Shown: in pieces, positions 15,932 to 22,773 of the stretch
How the letters are laid out: each line of letters starts with the position of its first letter
How positions within the stretch are numbered: the stretch's first letter is position 1
Source: a virus
Virus record (IMG/VR): IMGVR_UViG_3300033994_000555
Span: 1-30,355 of that record
Reading direction: 5' to 3' (one strand)
DNA length: 30,355 nt
The notes under the pieces: generated by a model
Told to the model about the DNA's origin: nothing
Database searches by the model: none
The model's input: the letters and a program-made list of their open reading frames with translations, nothing else
Made by a program: the position numbers and the translations under genes

Positions 15932-17211
15932 TACGCCTAGGAACAGCACTGGCGTTCATTTGCTTATTGTTTGCGAATGGAAACGCCAAAGCAGAAAACA
16001 CAAACGGAGTCAGCGTAACTGTTTGGAACAATCGTGGCTTCAACGCTTCACCACCAATACCACCCACCACTGCCATAACAGGTGAATACATCACTGATGA
16101 TGTGCAAGACAACTTTGATGCGCAACCTGTGTTCAATCTGTATGAAGATTTCATCGTTAGATATCAAGGGTTTATCACTGCGCCAGTGACAGCCAATGTC
16201 AGGTTCTACGCACCAGCAGATGACGGTGTGCAGATGTTCCTATCAGAGCAGCGCATCATCAATGATTGGCGTGACAAGGGTGGCGGTGGGTCATTCAGCG
16301 CACCTGTTCAAATGGTTGCTGATGTGTCTCAACCATTCACACTTTGGTTCTATGAAAATGGCGGTGGCGCATGGGTCAATCTGCAATGGGACATTGATGG
16401 ATACTGGCAGACAATCCCTGCATCAGCGTTCACTATCAGTGCGATAGCCACCACGACAACCACACAAGAGCCAGCAACCACAACAACAGAAGCCCCAACA
16501 ACGACAACATCAGAAATCCCTACAACTACCAATCTTCAGGGAACTTCACCACCAATGGTGGTACAGACTTCTGTTCCTGTTGAGGTTCCTCAGACCACTG
16601 ATACCACTGCGACAACTGTTGCTGCTGTGGTTCCGCAACCCACACAGCCTGTGACCACGCTTGGTTCATCTGTTCCTGTCGCAACTGTTCCTGCAACTTC
16701 ATCAACCGATGCGCCAGCAGTAACACTGCCGATGCCAACAACAACGCTGCCAATTCAAGAACCCACATTGGAACCCCCACCTGAAAATCAAACTGAAACT
16801 GAAACCCAAATACTAGAACTGATAGACAACCTTGATGAGTCAACGCCAGAAGAAATCATTGAAGCCGTAGATACCTTTATTGAAGCAGGCATCACATCAG
16901 ATACAGCCTTGGCACTGGCAACCAGTGGTGAACTACTTGAAACCATCACAGCAGAACAGGCATCAGAAATCTTTGACGCGCTTGACATAACAACCCTTGA
17001 TGCGTCACAGGCTGCTGAACTAGTTGAAGCAGTACAAGATGCACCTGTGGCTGTGCGTGAATCGTTTGAAGAACAAGTCAACATCTTTGATGGTGTGGTT
17101 GATTCGTATGTTCCTATTGGGTCAACAGTTCCTATCAGCACACGCAGACTTGTCATTGCTGCTGGTGCGTTGTTGTCGGCTGTTCCTGTGTCATCTGGTA
17201 GGCGCAATTGA
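15910..17211 (+). CDS. Secreted PA14-domain protein with Thr-rich stalk
   Basis: A 433-residue protein. The signal peptide is at 1 to about 28: basic RTQRLIRLG, hydrophobic TALAFICLLFANG, and an AKA cleavage motif. Residues about 33-175 form a PA14-like carbohydrate-binding domain (VSVTVWNNRG, then FIVRYQGFITAPVTANVRFY, APADDGVQMFLSEQRIINDW and GGGAWVNLQWDIDG). Residues about 180-210 are a TTTTTQEPATTTTEAPTTTT-type stalk, followed by a longer Thr/Pro/Val region. The acidic helical segment at 295-395 and a C-terminal hydrophobic stretch (LVIAAGALLSAVPV, then RR) suggest membrane anchoring. It may be displayed on the infected cell or act in adsorption or exclusion. Domain call good; role unknown. 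Confidence 0.8.
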   Translation: MARTQRLIRLGTALAFICLLFANGNAKAENTNGVSVTVWNNRGFNASPPIPPTTAITGEYITDDVQDNFDAQPVFNLYEDFIVRYQGFITAPVTANVRFYAPADDGVQMFLSEQRIINDWRDKGGGGSFSAPVQMVADVSQPFTLWFYENGGGAWVNLQWDIDGYWQTIPASAFTISAIATTTTTQEPATTTTEAPTTTTSEIPTTTNLQGTSPPMVVQTSVPVEVPQTTDTTATTVAAVVPQPTQPVTTLGSSVPVATVPATSSTDAPAVTLPMPTTTLPIQEPTLEPPPENQTETETQILELIDNLDESTPEEIIEAVDTFIEAGITSDTALALATSGELLETITAEQASEIFDALDITTLDASQAAELVEAVQDAPVAVRESFEEQVNIFDGVVDSYVPIGSTVPISTRRLVIAAGALLSAVPVSSGRRN

Positions 17212-17249
17212 TTCAAGGATTCACACAAGATGAGAGAGACTAGAAAACT

Positions 17250-17420
17250 ATGAAGCGATTTGCAGGTGAGTTTTCAGGGCTGGTGTGGACACTGGCTGGT
17301 ACTGCTCTTGTGCTTATCACTTTGTCAGGTGAAACACGCAAGATGGGTTTATGGATTAGCGCAGTAGCACTACTTCTGAACATCGTTGCGCTGGCTATAT
17401 CGGGAGAAGAAGAAGAATGA
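17250..17420 (+). CDS. Two-helix small membrane protein, holin candidate
   Basis: A 56-residue ORF with two hydrophobic segments (LVWTLAGTALVLITLS and GLWISAVALLLNIVALAIS) separated by a short basic turn (GETRKM) and ending in four Glu residues. Two membrane helices with a charged C-terminus, directly before a second membrane protein and the endolysin, fit a class II holin. The stop overlaps the next start (ATGA). The C-terminus is acidic rather than basic, which is less usual. Confidence 0.65.
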   Translation: MKRFAGEFSGLVWTLAGTALVLITLSGETRKMGLWISAVALLLNIVALAISGEEEE

Positions 17421-17668
17421 AAACAGCAATCAGCATTGTGCAGAGAATCATCAGCACATTCGTGGTCAATGCAATGGCAATCATTGGTGGTGCATCAATC
17501 ATTGGTGGCATTCCCGTTGCTAAGTCAGCGATGCTTGCAGGCATCAGTGCAGTAGTGACTGTCATTGAGCGTCTTGCGCGTGCTTCTGTTGATGGCAATT
17601 TGACCACAGCCGAAATCAACGCAGCGTTCACAGGTGTTACACCACCAGAAAAGAATCAGGAAGCCTGA
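17417..17668 (+). CDS. Holin-like membrane protein
   Basis: An 83-residue protein with two hydrophobic stretches (STFVVNAMAIIGGASIIGG and AMLAGISAVVTVIERLA) and a soluble tail containing DGNLTTAEINAAF. This resembles the r1t-like and actinophage holin-type proteins encoded directly before endolysins. It would permeabilise the membrane to let the endolysin reach the wall. TGATG overlap with the endolysin supports co-translation. Which of the three small membrane proteins is the true holin cannot be decided from sequence. Confidence 0.75.
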   Translation: MKTAISIVQRIISTFVVNAMAIIGGASIIGGIPVAKSAMLAGISAVVTVIERLARASVDGNLTTAEINAAFTGVTPPEKNQEA

Positions 17669-18255
17669 TGAAATACCCATATCACAAACTGATGTTGCCT
17701 TCTTGCTTGAAGGGTGAAATCAACGGAAGGTTGAACAAGACACTTCTTGAGCGTGTCGCTACTGGTGGCAAAATGGTGAAGCCTGCTGCTGTTGCATTCA
17801 ATGCGATGTATGCAGATGCGTTAGCAAATGGCGTGACACTTAGAAACATTGGTGACTATCGTTCTTATGAAGGACAGTTGCAGATGTTCCTAGACCGCTA
17901 CGAAATCGCAAAGCCAAATGACCCACGCTTAGGGAAGCGCAATACCGTCACACGCAAGTTTGAAGGCAAGACATGGATTCTGAAGAAGGGTAAAGCACCA
18001 TCGGCTGCACCAGACCCAACAGGCAAGTCAGGTTCAAATCATGGTTGGGGTCTTGCGATTGACTTGGCTGTTGAAGGCAAGGGTGGCAACATCGTTGGCA
18101 TGGCTTCAGCCAAAAAGGGTTTCAAATGGATGTGTGAGAACGCACCCAAATATGGTTTCTACCTTCAGGGTGACAATCCAAAGTCACCAGAGTTTGAAGC
18201 ATGGCATTGGCAGTTCTGTCTTGGTGATGCCACGCCACCTGCGTTGCAGGTTTGA
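17668..18255 (+). CDS. Endolysin, M15 (VanY-like) peptidase
   Basis: A 195-residue peptidoglycan peptidase, probably L,D- or D,D-type endopeptidase acting on wall peptides at lysis. It has the M15 zinc signature: SNHGWGLAIDLAV (His125, Asp132) and EAWHWQF (Glu177, His180), with an upstream DYRSYEGQLQMF segment typical of the fold. No signal peptide, so it needs a holin. No separate cell-wall binding domain is visible. Last gene of the late plus-strand block; followed by a hairpin. Confidence 0.9.
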   Translation: MKYPYHKLMLPSCLKGEINGRLNKTLLERVATGGKMVKPAAVAFNAMYADALANGVTLRNIGDYRSYEGQLQMFLDRYEIAKPNDPRLGKRNTVTRKFEGKTWILKKGKAPSAAPDPTGKSGSNHGWGLAIDLAVEGKGGNIVGMASAKKGFKWMCENAPKYGFYLQGDNPKSPEFEAWHWQFCLGDATPPALQV

Positions 18256-18262
18256 CGGTCAT

Positions 18263-18299
18263 GGGTGGGGCTGGTTGCTGTCCATCAGCCCTGCCCACC
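18263..18299 (+). terminator. Hairpin after the endolysin gene
   Basis: GGTGGGG...CTG (18264-18273) pairs with CAGCC...CCCACC (18286-18299) with a small internal bulge, giving a strong GC stem just after the endolysin stop. No T tract follows. Likely the end of the late operon, before the leaderless promoter at 18341. Confidence 0.5.
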
Positions 18300-18340
18300 T
18301 TCAGTCATGTCCTTAGCCTGTAAGGGTTTGCGCAGGGTAG

Positions 18341-18370
18341 TTGTGTTGCCTGATTAGGTGTGGTTATGAT
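18341..18370 (+). promoter_or_regulatory. Leaderless promoter A
   Basis: TTGTGT (18341-18346), an 18-nt spacer and TATGAT (18365-18370). ATGGAAAC starts only 7 nt after the -10 box, so transcription should start at or next to the start codon. A small CCTTA/TAAGG stem-loop (18311-18325) followed by GGTTTGCGCAGGGTAG precedes it. Four further copies of this arrangement exist in the window. Confidence 0.7.
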
Positions 18371-18377
18371 TCAGGGT

Positions 18378-18890
18378 ATGGAAACAACAAACACCACCAC
18401 CACATCAACCGCACTTCGTCAGCAAGCAATTGCAGCACAACAAGAAGCGCACGATTCATTTGAGCGTTGCGACACTGATGGGTTCATCAGCCAAGCAGCA
18501 AACCAACTGACAGCACGCAAACTGAATCTGCAAGCAACGATTCAAGACAACAATGGTCTTGCTGAGTTCCCTGCATTGTTTGACCTGAAAGGCAATTGGG
18601 TTCCTGCACAGTTGATTGACAACAAGTTTGGTGGCAAGTCTTGGTTGCTTGTTGATGAGAACGGAAAGTCACTCAGCATCTTCATCAACGCTTTTCCTGC
18701 ACGCCGTTCAACAATCGCAAACAAAGGATTCGTTGAAGGTTCAGTGTTGCGACCAGCAACCGCACAAATCTGTGGTGGTGGTCGTGGCTTCTCTGGCATG
18801 ACTTCTTGCTATGTCACAGCAGTGGCAACAACCAAGGCACATGAAGCACCTGCACAGATTGTCAGCACAGACCGATTCAACGACAACTAG
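18378..18890 (+). CDS. Conserved hypothetical, leaderless gene A
   Basis: A 170-residue soluble protein beginning METTNTTTTSTALRQQAIAA. It contains SFERCDTDGFISQAANQLTA, an ALFDLKGNWVPAQLI strand region, WLLVDENGKS and a Gly-rich C-terminal segment (ICGGGRGFSGMTSCY). I recall similar CDTDGF-type proteins in actinophages and plasmids, with no established function. Start at 18378, not an upstream in-frame codon, because the -10 box ends 7 nt before it and four other genes use the same start context. A strong terminator follows. Confidence 0.8.
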   Translation: METTNTTTTSTALRQQAIAAQQEAHDSFERCDTDGFISQAANQLTARKLNLQATIQDNNGLAEFPALFDLKGNWVPAQLIDNKFGGKSWLLVDENGKSLSIFINAFPARRSTIANKGFVEGSVLRPATAQICGGGRGFSGMTSCYVTAVATTKAHEAPAQIVSTDRFNDN

Positions 18891-18905
18891 AAACCACAAC
18901 GCATC

Positions 18906-18938
18906 AGCCCCACCTGTAAGGGTGGGGCTTTTGTGTTT
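18906..18938 (+). terminator. Rho-independent terminator of gene A
   Basis: AGCCCCACC (18906-18914) pairs with GGTGGGGCT (18921-18929), followed by TTTTGTGTTT. The same cassette, including the preceding ACGCATC, recurs after gene B at 20575. Confidence 0.9.
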
Positions 18939-18949
18939 CTAAAACAAAT

Positions 18950-19001
18950 CCACCTGCGCAGGTAAGAAACCAACAAACAACTGCGCAGGTGGAAACCTTT
19001 T
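18950..19001. terminator. Bidirectional hairpin between convergent genes
   Basis: CCACCTGCGCAG (18950-18961) and CTGCGCAGGTGG (18981-18992) form a perfect 12-bp stem. On the plus strand TTTTT follows at 18997-19001; on the minus strand ATTTGTTTTAG follows the stem. It directly abuts the end of the minus-strand HTH gene and probably terminates that operon. Confidence 0.75.
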
Positions 19002-19258
19002 TAGAGTGACCACCATTCCCTGCCCCACATCGCTGATGGGTGGCAACCAAGCCTGATGGCGATTCTGTCAGCGCGTGCATAGTGAATCGTGGCTTCACCA
19101 TCTGATGCACGCCATTTCATAAGCGTTCCTACATTCACGCCAAGTAGGTCTGCTGCATCTCGCACAGGCAGGTCATTCACTACACGCAGAATAGGTGTTG
19201 TTGATAATCGTGCAACGCGTTCACGCTTCCAAACATCTTCAACACTTACTTCTGCCAT
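19001..19258 (-). CDS. HTH DNA-binding protein
   Basis: An 85-residue protein with a helix-turn-helix-like segment (LPVRDAADLLGVNVGTLMKW, about 30-49) and a C-terminal motif HYARADRIAIRLGCHPSAMW (59-78) ending GREWWSL. The AD..AIRLG.HPS.MWG motif recurs in a plus-strand protein at 29167-29517. It is the last gene of a minus-strand operon, 3 nt after the XRE gene, so it may be a second regulator or excisionase-like protein. Target unknown. Confidence 0.75.
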   Translation of the reverse strand: MAEVSVEDVWKRERVARLSTTPILRVVNDLPVRDAADLLGVNVGTLMKWRASDGEATIHYARADRIAIRLGCHPSAMWGREWWSL

Positions 19259-19261
19259 GCG

Positions 19262-19522
19262 TCAACTTTCTGTTGGTGTATCCCCGTAGGCAACAGCCAT
19301 GATGATTGAACCCTTGACTGATTCAAGAGCCGATTCAATCGCAACCAGATAGTTGATACTTGGCAATGACTTGCCTTTCTCCCATGAACTAATCAAAGGT
19401 TGTGTGACGCTGATGCGCTTTGACAGTTCACGCTGGCTAATGCCTGCTGTCATGCGTGCTGTCAGTAGCACTGTTGCGCACTGCTTCAATTGTTCTGGTG
19501 ATACTTCATGTTTCTTTGGCAT
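19262..19522 (-). CDS. XRE-family regulator
   Basis: An 86-residue protein with a lambda repressor-type HTH (about 16-68): LLTARMTAGISQRELSKRIS, then VTQPLISSWEKGKSLPS, the classic recognition-helix and WExGxxxP pattern. Likely a repressor or Cro-like switch acting on the mixed-strand region around 20000-21600. ATG at 19522 is chosen because AGGACAGG lies about 10 nt upstream; a longer in-frame start would run into the lysozyme-like gene. No integrase accompanies it. Confidence 0.85.
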   Translation of the reverse strand: MPKKHEVSPEQLKQCATVLLTARMTAGISQRELSKRISVTQPLISSWEKGKSLPSINYLVAIESALESVKGSIIMAVAYGDTPTES

Positions 19523-19547
19523 GGTGTGCTGTCCTGTCCTAGAAGGG

Positions 19548-20030
19548 TTAGTGATTATGAATACTAGCGTTGCTTGTTGCACGCCAGTGAGAACTGCCTT
19601 CACCATTGTCCCACAGAACTGCTGCAACTTTCAGGTTGCATTCACTGTTCAGAAGTATCAGCACATCTGATGATTTGCACACACGCTTTGTAAGTGATTT
19701 CCATGTGCTATTGACCTGCAACAAGCCAAGGTCATAAGACCTGACTGCACTGCATCTGCGATAGGTGCGCACTGGTGACAACTTGCAGTTCTTGTGTGAT
19801 TTGCCTTGCTTGTAATTCCACCCGACTGCCTTTTCTTGGCAGCGCGATTCGCGCCACATCACAGGTGCAAAGAAGCGCACTGGCAGACCAGCCTTGCGCA
19901 TCGCATCGTGCCATTCAGGACAGGGCAACCCTTTGATTGGGGCTGCATCTGCATTGCTGTTTGACCAGACCATTAGAACCAGATTCAGAAGAACGCCAAT
20001 GATGATGATGCGCAAGATGGGGTGTTTCAT
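19548..20030 (-). CDS. Secreted lysozyme-like transglycosylase
   Basis: A 160-residue protein with a signal peptide or membrane anchor (ILRIIIIGVLLNLVLMVW, cleavage likely after ADAA at about 30) and a lysozyme-like domain: catalytic-type Glu61 in VMWRESRCQEKAVG, YDLGLLQVNSTWKSL (99-113) and a late helix ECNLKVAAVLWDNG. Six or so cysteines could form disulfides outside the cell. It would cut glycan strands. Its place in a minus-strand operon with a repressor, away from the lysis cassette, suggests expression at another stage, for example superinfection exclusion or wall remodelling. Confidence 0.8.
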   Translation of the reverse strand: MKHPILRIIIIGVLLNLVLMVWSNSNADAAPIKGLPCPEWHDAMRKAGLPVRFFAPVMWRESRCQEKAVGWNYKQGKSHKNCKLSPVRTYRRCSAVRSYDLGLLQVNSTWKSLTKRVCKSSDVLILLNSECNLKVAAVLWDNGEGSSHWRATSNASIHNH

Positions 20031-20239
20031 GTGTTGCTTTCACTGCCACGCTGTATGGGTGTTTCAGGGTGTCTGGCTGTCTCTAGACCCAACTGGCGTT
20101 TGCGTGTCTCACAGAGCCATACAGCGCGTCTGGCTGTGGGTCTGGTGCGCTTTGCAGGTTTGTTCTGACCACCTGTGGTGGCTATGTCGGGGACAAGGTG
20201 CAACCACCCTAGGCACAGGCTGTGTGGGTTCCCTGTCAC
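20027..20239 (-). CDS. Doubtful small basic ORF
   Basis: A 70-residue GTG-started ORF whose stop overlaps the lysozyme-like start (ATGA on the minus strand), the coupling seen elsewhere in this genome. It is rich in Arg, Thr and Pro (KPAKRTRPTARRAVWLCETR) and I recognise no family. The same stretch contains a perfect 10-bp inverted repeat (20049-20058 with 20117-20126), and it is where the minus operon promoter would be expected, so it may be non-coding control DNA instead. Confidence 0.35.
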   Translation of the reverse strand: MTGNPHSLCLGWLHLVPDIATTGGQNKPAKRTRPTARRAVWLCETRKRQLGLETARHPETPIQRGSESNT

Positions 20240-20280
20240 CTGTTTGAAAGCCTTGTCTGATAAGGGTTTGCAGAAGGTGG

Positions 20281-20310
20281 TTGTGTTCCATGATTAGTTG
20301 TGGTTATGAT
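20281..20310 (+). promoter_or_regulatory. Leaderless promoter B
   Basis: TTGTGT (20281-20286), an 18-nt spacer and TATGAT (20305-20310), then six nt (GTCTGC) to ATGGAAAC at 20317. A stem with one mismatch (AAAGCCTT with AAGGGTTT, about 20247-20269) lies upstream, as in copies C and D. Confidence 0.7.
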
Positions 20311-20316
20311 GTCTGC

Positions 20317-20562
20317 ATGGAAACCAACACAATCATCAAGTTCACAGCAGGCGAAGAAGTTTCAGCAAGGTCAATCGGTGACTATGACTGCATCTTCAAG
20401 TTCACAGTTATTTCACGCACAGCAAAGTTTGTCACGCTTCAGTATTTCAATGACATCAAGCGCGTAGGCATCAAGGTTCGCGATGGTCGCGAATACTGCT
20501 ACCCATTGGGCAATTACTCAATGGCGTGCAGTGTCTCTGCTGGCATCAATCACAACAACTAA
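20317..20562 (+). CDS. Small conserved protein, leaderless gene B
   Basis: An 81-residue protein starting METNTIIKFTAGEEV. It contains FKFTVISRTAKFVTLQYFND and GREYCYPLGNYSMACSV. The SRTAKFVT plus YPLGxYSMA pattern belongs to a small family I have seen in many phages and plasmids, with unknown function. It is expressed alone between two minus-strand transcription units, with its own promoter and terminator. Start at 20317 is set by the promoter spacing and the shared METNT start. Confidence 0.8.
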   Translation: METNTIIKFTAGEEVSARSIGDYDCIFKFTVISRTAKFVTLQYFNDIKRVGIKVRDGREYCYPLGNYSMACSVSAGINHNN

Positions 20563-20574
20563 TCACCACGCATC

Positions 20575-20608
20575 AGCCCCACCTGTCATGGGTGGGGCTT
20601 TTGCTTTT
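20575..20608 (+). terminator. Rho-independent terminator of gene B
   Basis: AGCCCCACC (20575-20583) pairs with GGTGGGGCT (20591-20599), followed by TTTTGCTTTT. Almost identical to the terminator of gene A. It lies between gene B and the convergent rep-like gene. Confidence 0.9.
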
Positions 20609-21402
20609 CACAGGAAAGATTCTGTGTAGCACCCACACTTCTTTGACTGCCACTGCTGGTCTGCATCGTTGAACACGCTGAACACACCAGAACCTTCACA
20701 CTGCACACAACCAGCATCACCTGCGATGCGTGGCAACCTGCGCTTCTGCACAGGCTCTGAACGCATCGTGGCTGTGGGTGTCGCAATCAGTTTGTTCAAC
20801 TGAATGTCAAGCATCACTGCACTAGGAACACTGCACTGCATCAACGCTTCAGTGACCTGTTGTTCTGTCCAACCAGATTTCAACGCACCATCAGCAACAG
20901 CAATCAAAGCGTGCCATGCACCTTTGCCTGTTGGGGTCTTGCCACCAGTGCGCTTCTTGTATGCGTTCCACCAGTTTTCTGCGATTGACTGCGCAGCAGT
21001 GCGTTCATGACTTTGTTTCACACTGACTATGGTTTCTGTGTCGTTTTTGTCCCTACCCGTAGGGGTGATTTTGTCGCTAGGTAGGGACATTTCTGACGCT
21101 ACCTGCGGAACAGTTATCACTGTGTATTGGTTTGATGTCAGGTCACCATTCGCACTGACGCGTTGACGCTTACGCACAGCACCAATGTCAATCAGTTCTG
21201 CTAATGCTCTGTCAATTGACTTCACTGTGCAGTTGCACTTAGCAGCCAGCGTTGCGCGTGATGGGTGGCACGCACCAGTTTCTTTGTCTGCGTATCTTTG
21301 CAATGTTGCGTACAAGCGCACAGCAGTTGCAGTGATGTTTGCATATAAGACCCATTCAGGAATGATGCTGAAATAGTTATCGGCACTGATGTTGTTGTTC
21401 AT
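20608..21402 (-). CDS. Replication initiator-like winged-helix protein
   Basis: A 264-residue protein. Residues about 10-95 form a winged HTH of the kind found in phage replisome organisers (VRLYATLQRYADKETGACHP, SRATLAAKCNCTVKSIDRAL, AELIDIGAVRKRQR). The middle is a linker and a helical domain (SIAENWWNAYKKRTGGKTP). The C-terminus has a possible metal site (CVQCEGSG at 232-239, CGC at 256-258). GGAAAG precedes the ATG. With no polymerase or helicase in the window, it likely recruits host replication proteins. An inverted repeat inside the gene (21049-21088) could be its target. Initiator role is inferred; a regulator is the alternative. Confidence 0.65.
   Translation of the reverse strand: MNNNISADNYFSIIPEWVLYANITATAVRLYATLQRYADKETGACHPSRATLAAKCNCTVKSIDRALAELIDIGAVRKRQRVSANGDLTSNQYTVITVPQVASEMSLPSDKITPTGRDKNDTETIVSVKQSHERTAAQSIAENWWNAYKKRTGGKTPTGKGAWHALIAVADGALKSGWTEQQVTEALMQCSVPSAVMLDIQLNKLIATPTATMRSEPVQKRRLPRIAGDAGCVQCEGSGVFSVFNDADQQWQSKKCGCYTESFL
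21049..21088. repeat. Inverted repeat inside the initiator-like gene
   Basis: GTCCCTACC (21049-21057) is matched by GGTAGGGAC (21080-21088). A smaller overlapping inverted repeat, CCCTAC with GTAGGG, lies at 21051-21064. Repeats inside a replication gene can be the origin, as in lambda O; here that is a hypothesis. Confidence 0.45.
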
Positions 21403-21416
21403 TGTTCTTCTTTCCG

Positions 21417-21448
21417 TTGACAGTTACCCAAACAGCCACCGATACAAT
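21417..21448 (+). promoter_or_regulatory. Candidate plus-strand promoter of the early operon
   Basis: TTGACA (21417-21422) and TACAAT (21443-21448) lie 20 nt apart, long but possible with the overlapping GATACA at 18 nt. Two further TTGACA copies at 21464-21469 and 21509-21514 share the GTTGACA context. The 217-nt space separates the divergent initiator-like gene and the YqaJ gene. Confidence 0.35.
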
Positions 21449-21521
21449 GAACAGTGGCTGCTGTTGACAGTGATGTTGATTGGCTGCCGTTGCCGTTTCC
21501 CCCAAGCGTTGACAAAGATAC

Positions 21522-21559
21522 TGCCTGTGTGCGTCTTGAAATGAGAACGCACACAGGCA
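21522..21559. promoter_or_regulatory. Perfect 13-bp inverted repeat in divergent region
   Basis: TGCCTGTGTGCGT (21522-21534) and ACGCACACAGGCA (21547-21559) are perfectly complementary with a 12-nt loop. No clear T tract follows. It could be an operator for the XRE or HTH regulator, an attenuator in the early leader, or an origin structure. Confidence 0.55.
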
Positions 21560-21619
21560 TTGTCATTTATCACCAACGGTATTCAGAACTGTGACGCACC
21601 CTTCTGTCAGTATCACTGT

Positions 21620-22540
21620 ATGAAATCAATACCAAAGCCAGAACACGGAAGCCTTCAATGGCTAGAGACACGCCACAAGCACGATGGCAAGACAATCGTT
21701 GGTGCATCAGAAGTGTCAGCAGTGATGGGTGTCAACCCATACAAAAACATCATTGACCTAGCGATTGAGAAACTGCAACCACCACAGGTGCGTGAACAGA
21801 ACCAAGCAATGAAGCGTGGCACATACCTTGAACAAGGATTGCTTGACTACGCCAGCGCAGAAATCGGAAGCCTGATTGTTACACCAGCAATGATGTATCT
21901 GAACGGAAGAATCATCAGCACCCTTGATGGTGTCACGAATGACAGCACACGATTGTTTGAAGCCAAGACAACAACTGGTTGGGTGCAAGGTGATGAATGC
22001 CTGCCTGAATGGTTCTGGCAAGCACAAGCACAGATGCACTGCACAGAAGCCACCAGAGTGACTTTCATTGTTCTTGACCGTCAACTGCGCATCACCATGT
22101 TTGATGTGTTGCGAGATGATGAAGCCATTGCAGACATGGTTGCCAAGGTTGAACTGTTCTGCACAGCCATTGATGAAGAACGATTGCCAGAAGATGTCCC
22201 ATTGTCAGCAGAGCAGGTTGCACAGTTGCACCCCACACCAGACGCAGGTGAGATTGAACTAGGCGCAGCAGGTCTTGAACTGGTGCAACGCTGGCAAACA
22301 GCCAAAGAACTAGCAAAGCAATACGCAGATGAAGAACAAACACTGAAAGACGCATTAGCAAACCTGATACGCAACCACGAATCAGGCACAATTGATGGAC
22401 ACAAAATCATCACCTACAAAGCACAAAGCACCACACGCTTTGACCAGAAAGCCTTGTTGGAAGAACAACCAGAACTGGCAAAGAAGTACCAGAAGCAATC
22501 ATCATTCAGAGTGATGCGCGTTGTAAAGGGTGCAATATGA
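21620..22540 (+). CDS. YqaJ-family exonuclease (lambda Exo-like)
   Basis: A 306-residue 5'-3' exonuclease predicted to resect double-stranded DNA for recombination. YqaJ motifs are visible: GASEVSAVMGVNPYKN (28-43), KRGTYLEQGLLDYA with Glu71, STLDGV with Asp103, FEAKTTTGW with Glu114/Lys116 (the ExK), and WQAQAQMH with Gln135/137. The C-terminal third is a coiled-coil-like region. ATG at 21620 is preferred to a TTG at 21560 because the protein then starts just before the conserved core. It pairs with the ERF annealing protein one gene later. Confidence 0.85.
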   Translation: MKSIPKPEHGSLQWLETRHKHDGKTIVGASEVSAVMGVNPYKNIIDLAIEKLQPPQVREQNQAMKRGTYLEQGLLDYASAEIGSLIVTPAMMYLNGRIISTLDGVTNDSTRLFEAKTTTGWVQGDECLPEWFWQAQAQMHCTEATRVTFIVLDRQLRITMFDVLRDDEAIADMVAKVELFCTAIDEERLPEDVPLSAEQVAQLHPTPDAGEIELGAAGLELVQRWQTAKELAKQYADEEQTLKDALANLIRNHESGTIDGHKIITYKAQSTTRFDQKALLEEQPELAKKYQKQSSFRVMRVVKGAI

Positions 22541-22773
22541 GCGATGAACAAACGATGAAAGACCAGATTGAAGATTTGATGTTGGAAGTCGCATCACTGC
22601 GCAAAGAACTATTCAAAGCAAAGCAGATAGGTGGTGGCTGGCGTAGGGCTGCCGTAGGCGCATTCACGATGACAGGTGGGTGCATTGAAGGTTGCAGGGG
22701 TGCTTGTATGTGTACCTGTGGTTATGAGCATTACCGCGCAGCAATCGCACAAGAACAGCAGGAAAACCAATGA
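22537..22773 (+). CDS. Small Cys-rich protein between exonuclease and ERF
   Basis: A 78-residue protein coupled by ATGA overlaps to both neighbours. The N-terminus is a short coiled coil (IEDLMLEVASLRKELFKAKQ). The C-terminus has five cysteines (49, 53, 57, 59, 61) in GGCIEGCRGACMCTCGYEHY, suggesting a metal-binding knuckle. Position inside the recombination operon suggests an accessory to exonuclease or annealing protein. I do not recognise a family. Confidence 0.7.
   Translation: MSDEQTMKDQIEDLMLEVASLRKELFKAKQIGGGWRRAAVGAFTMTGGCIEGCRGACMCTCGYEHYRAAIAQEQQENQ

Noticed and set aside
19894-20247. 117-residue plus-strand ORF opposite the lysozyme-like gene
   Set aside because: Overlaps a clear minus-strand gene and has a Cys/Trp/His-rich composition typical of an antisense frame.
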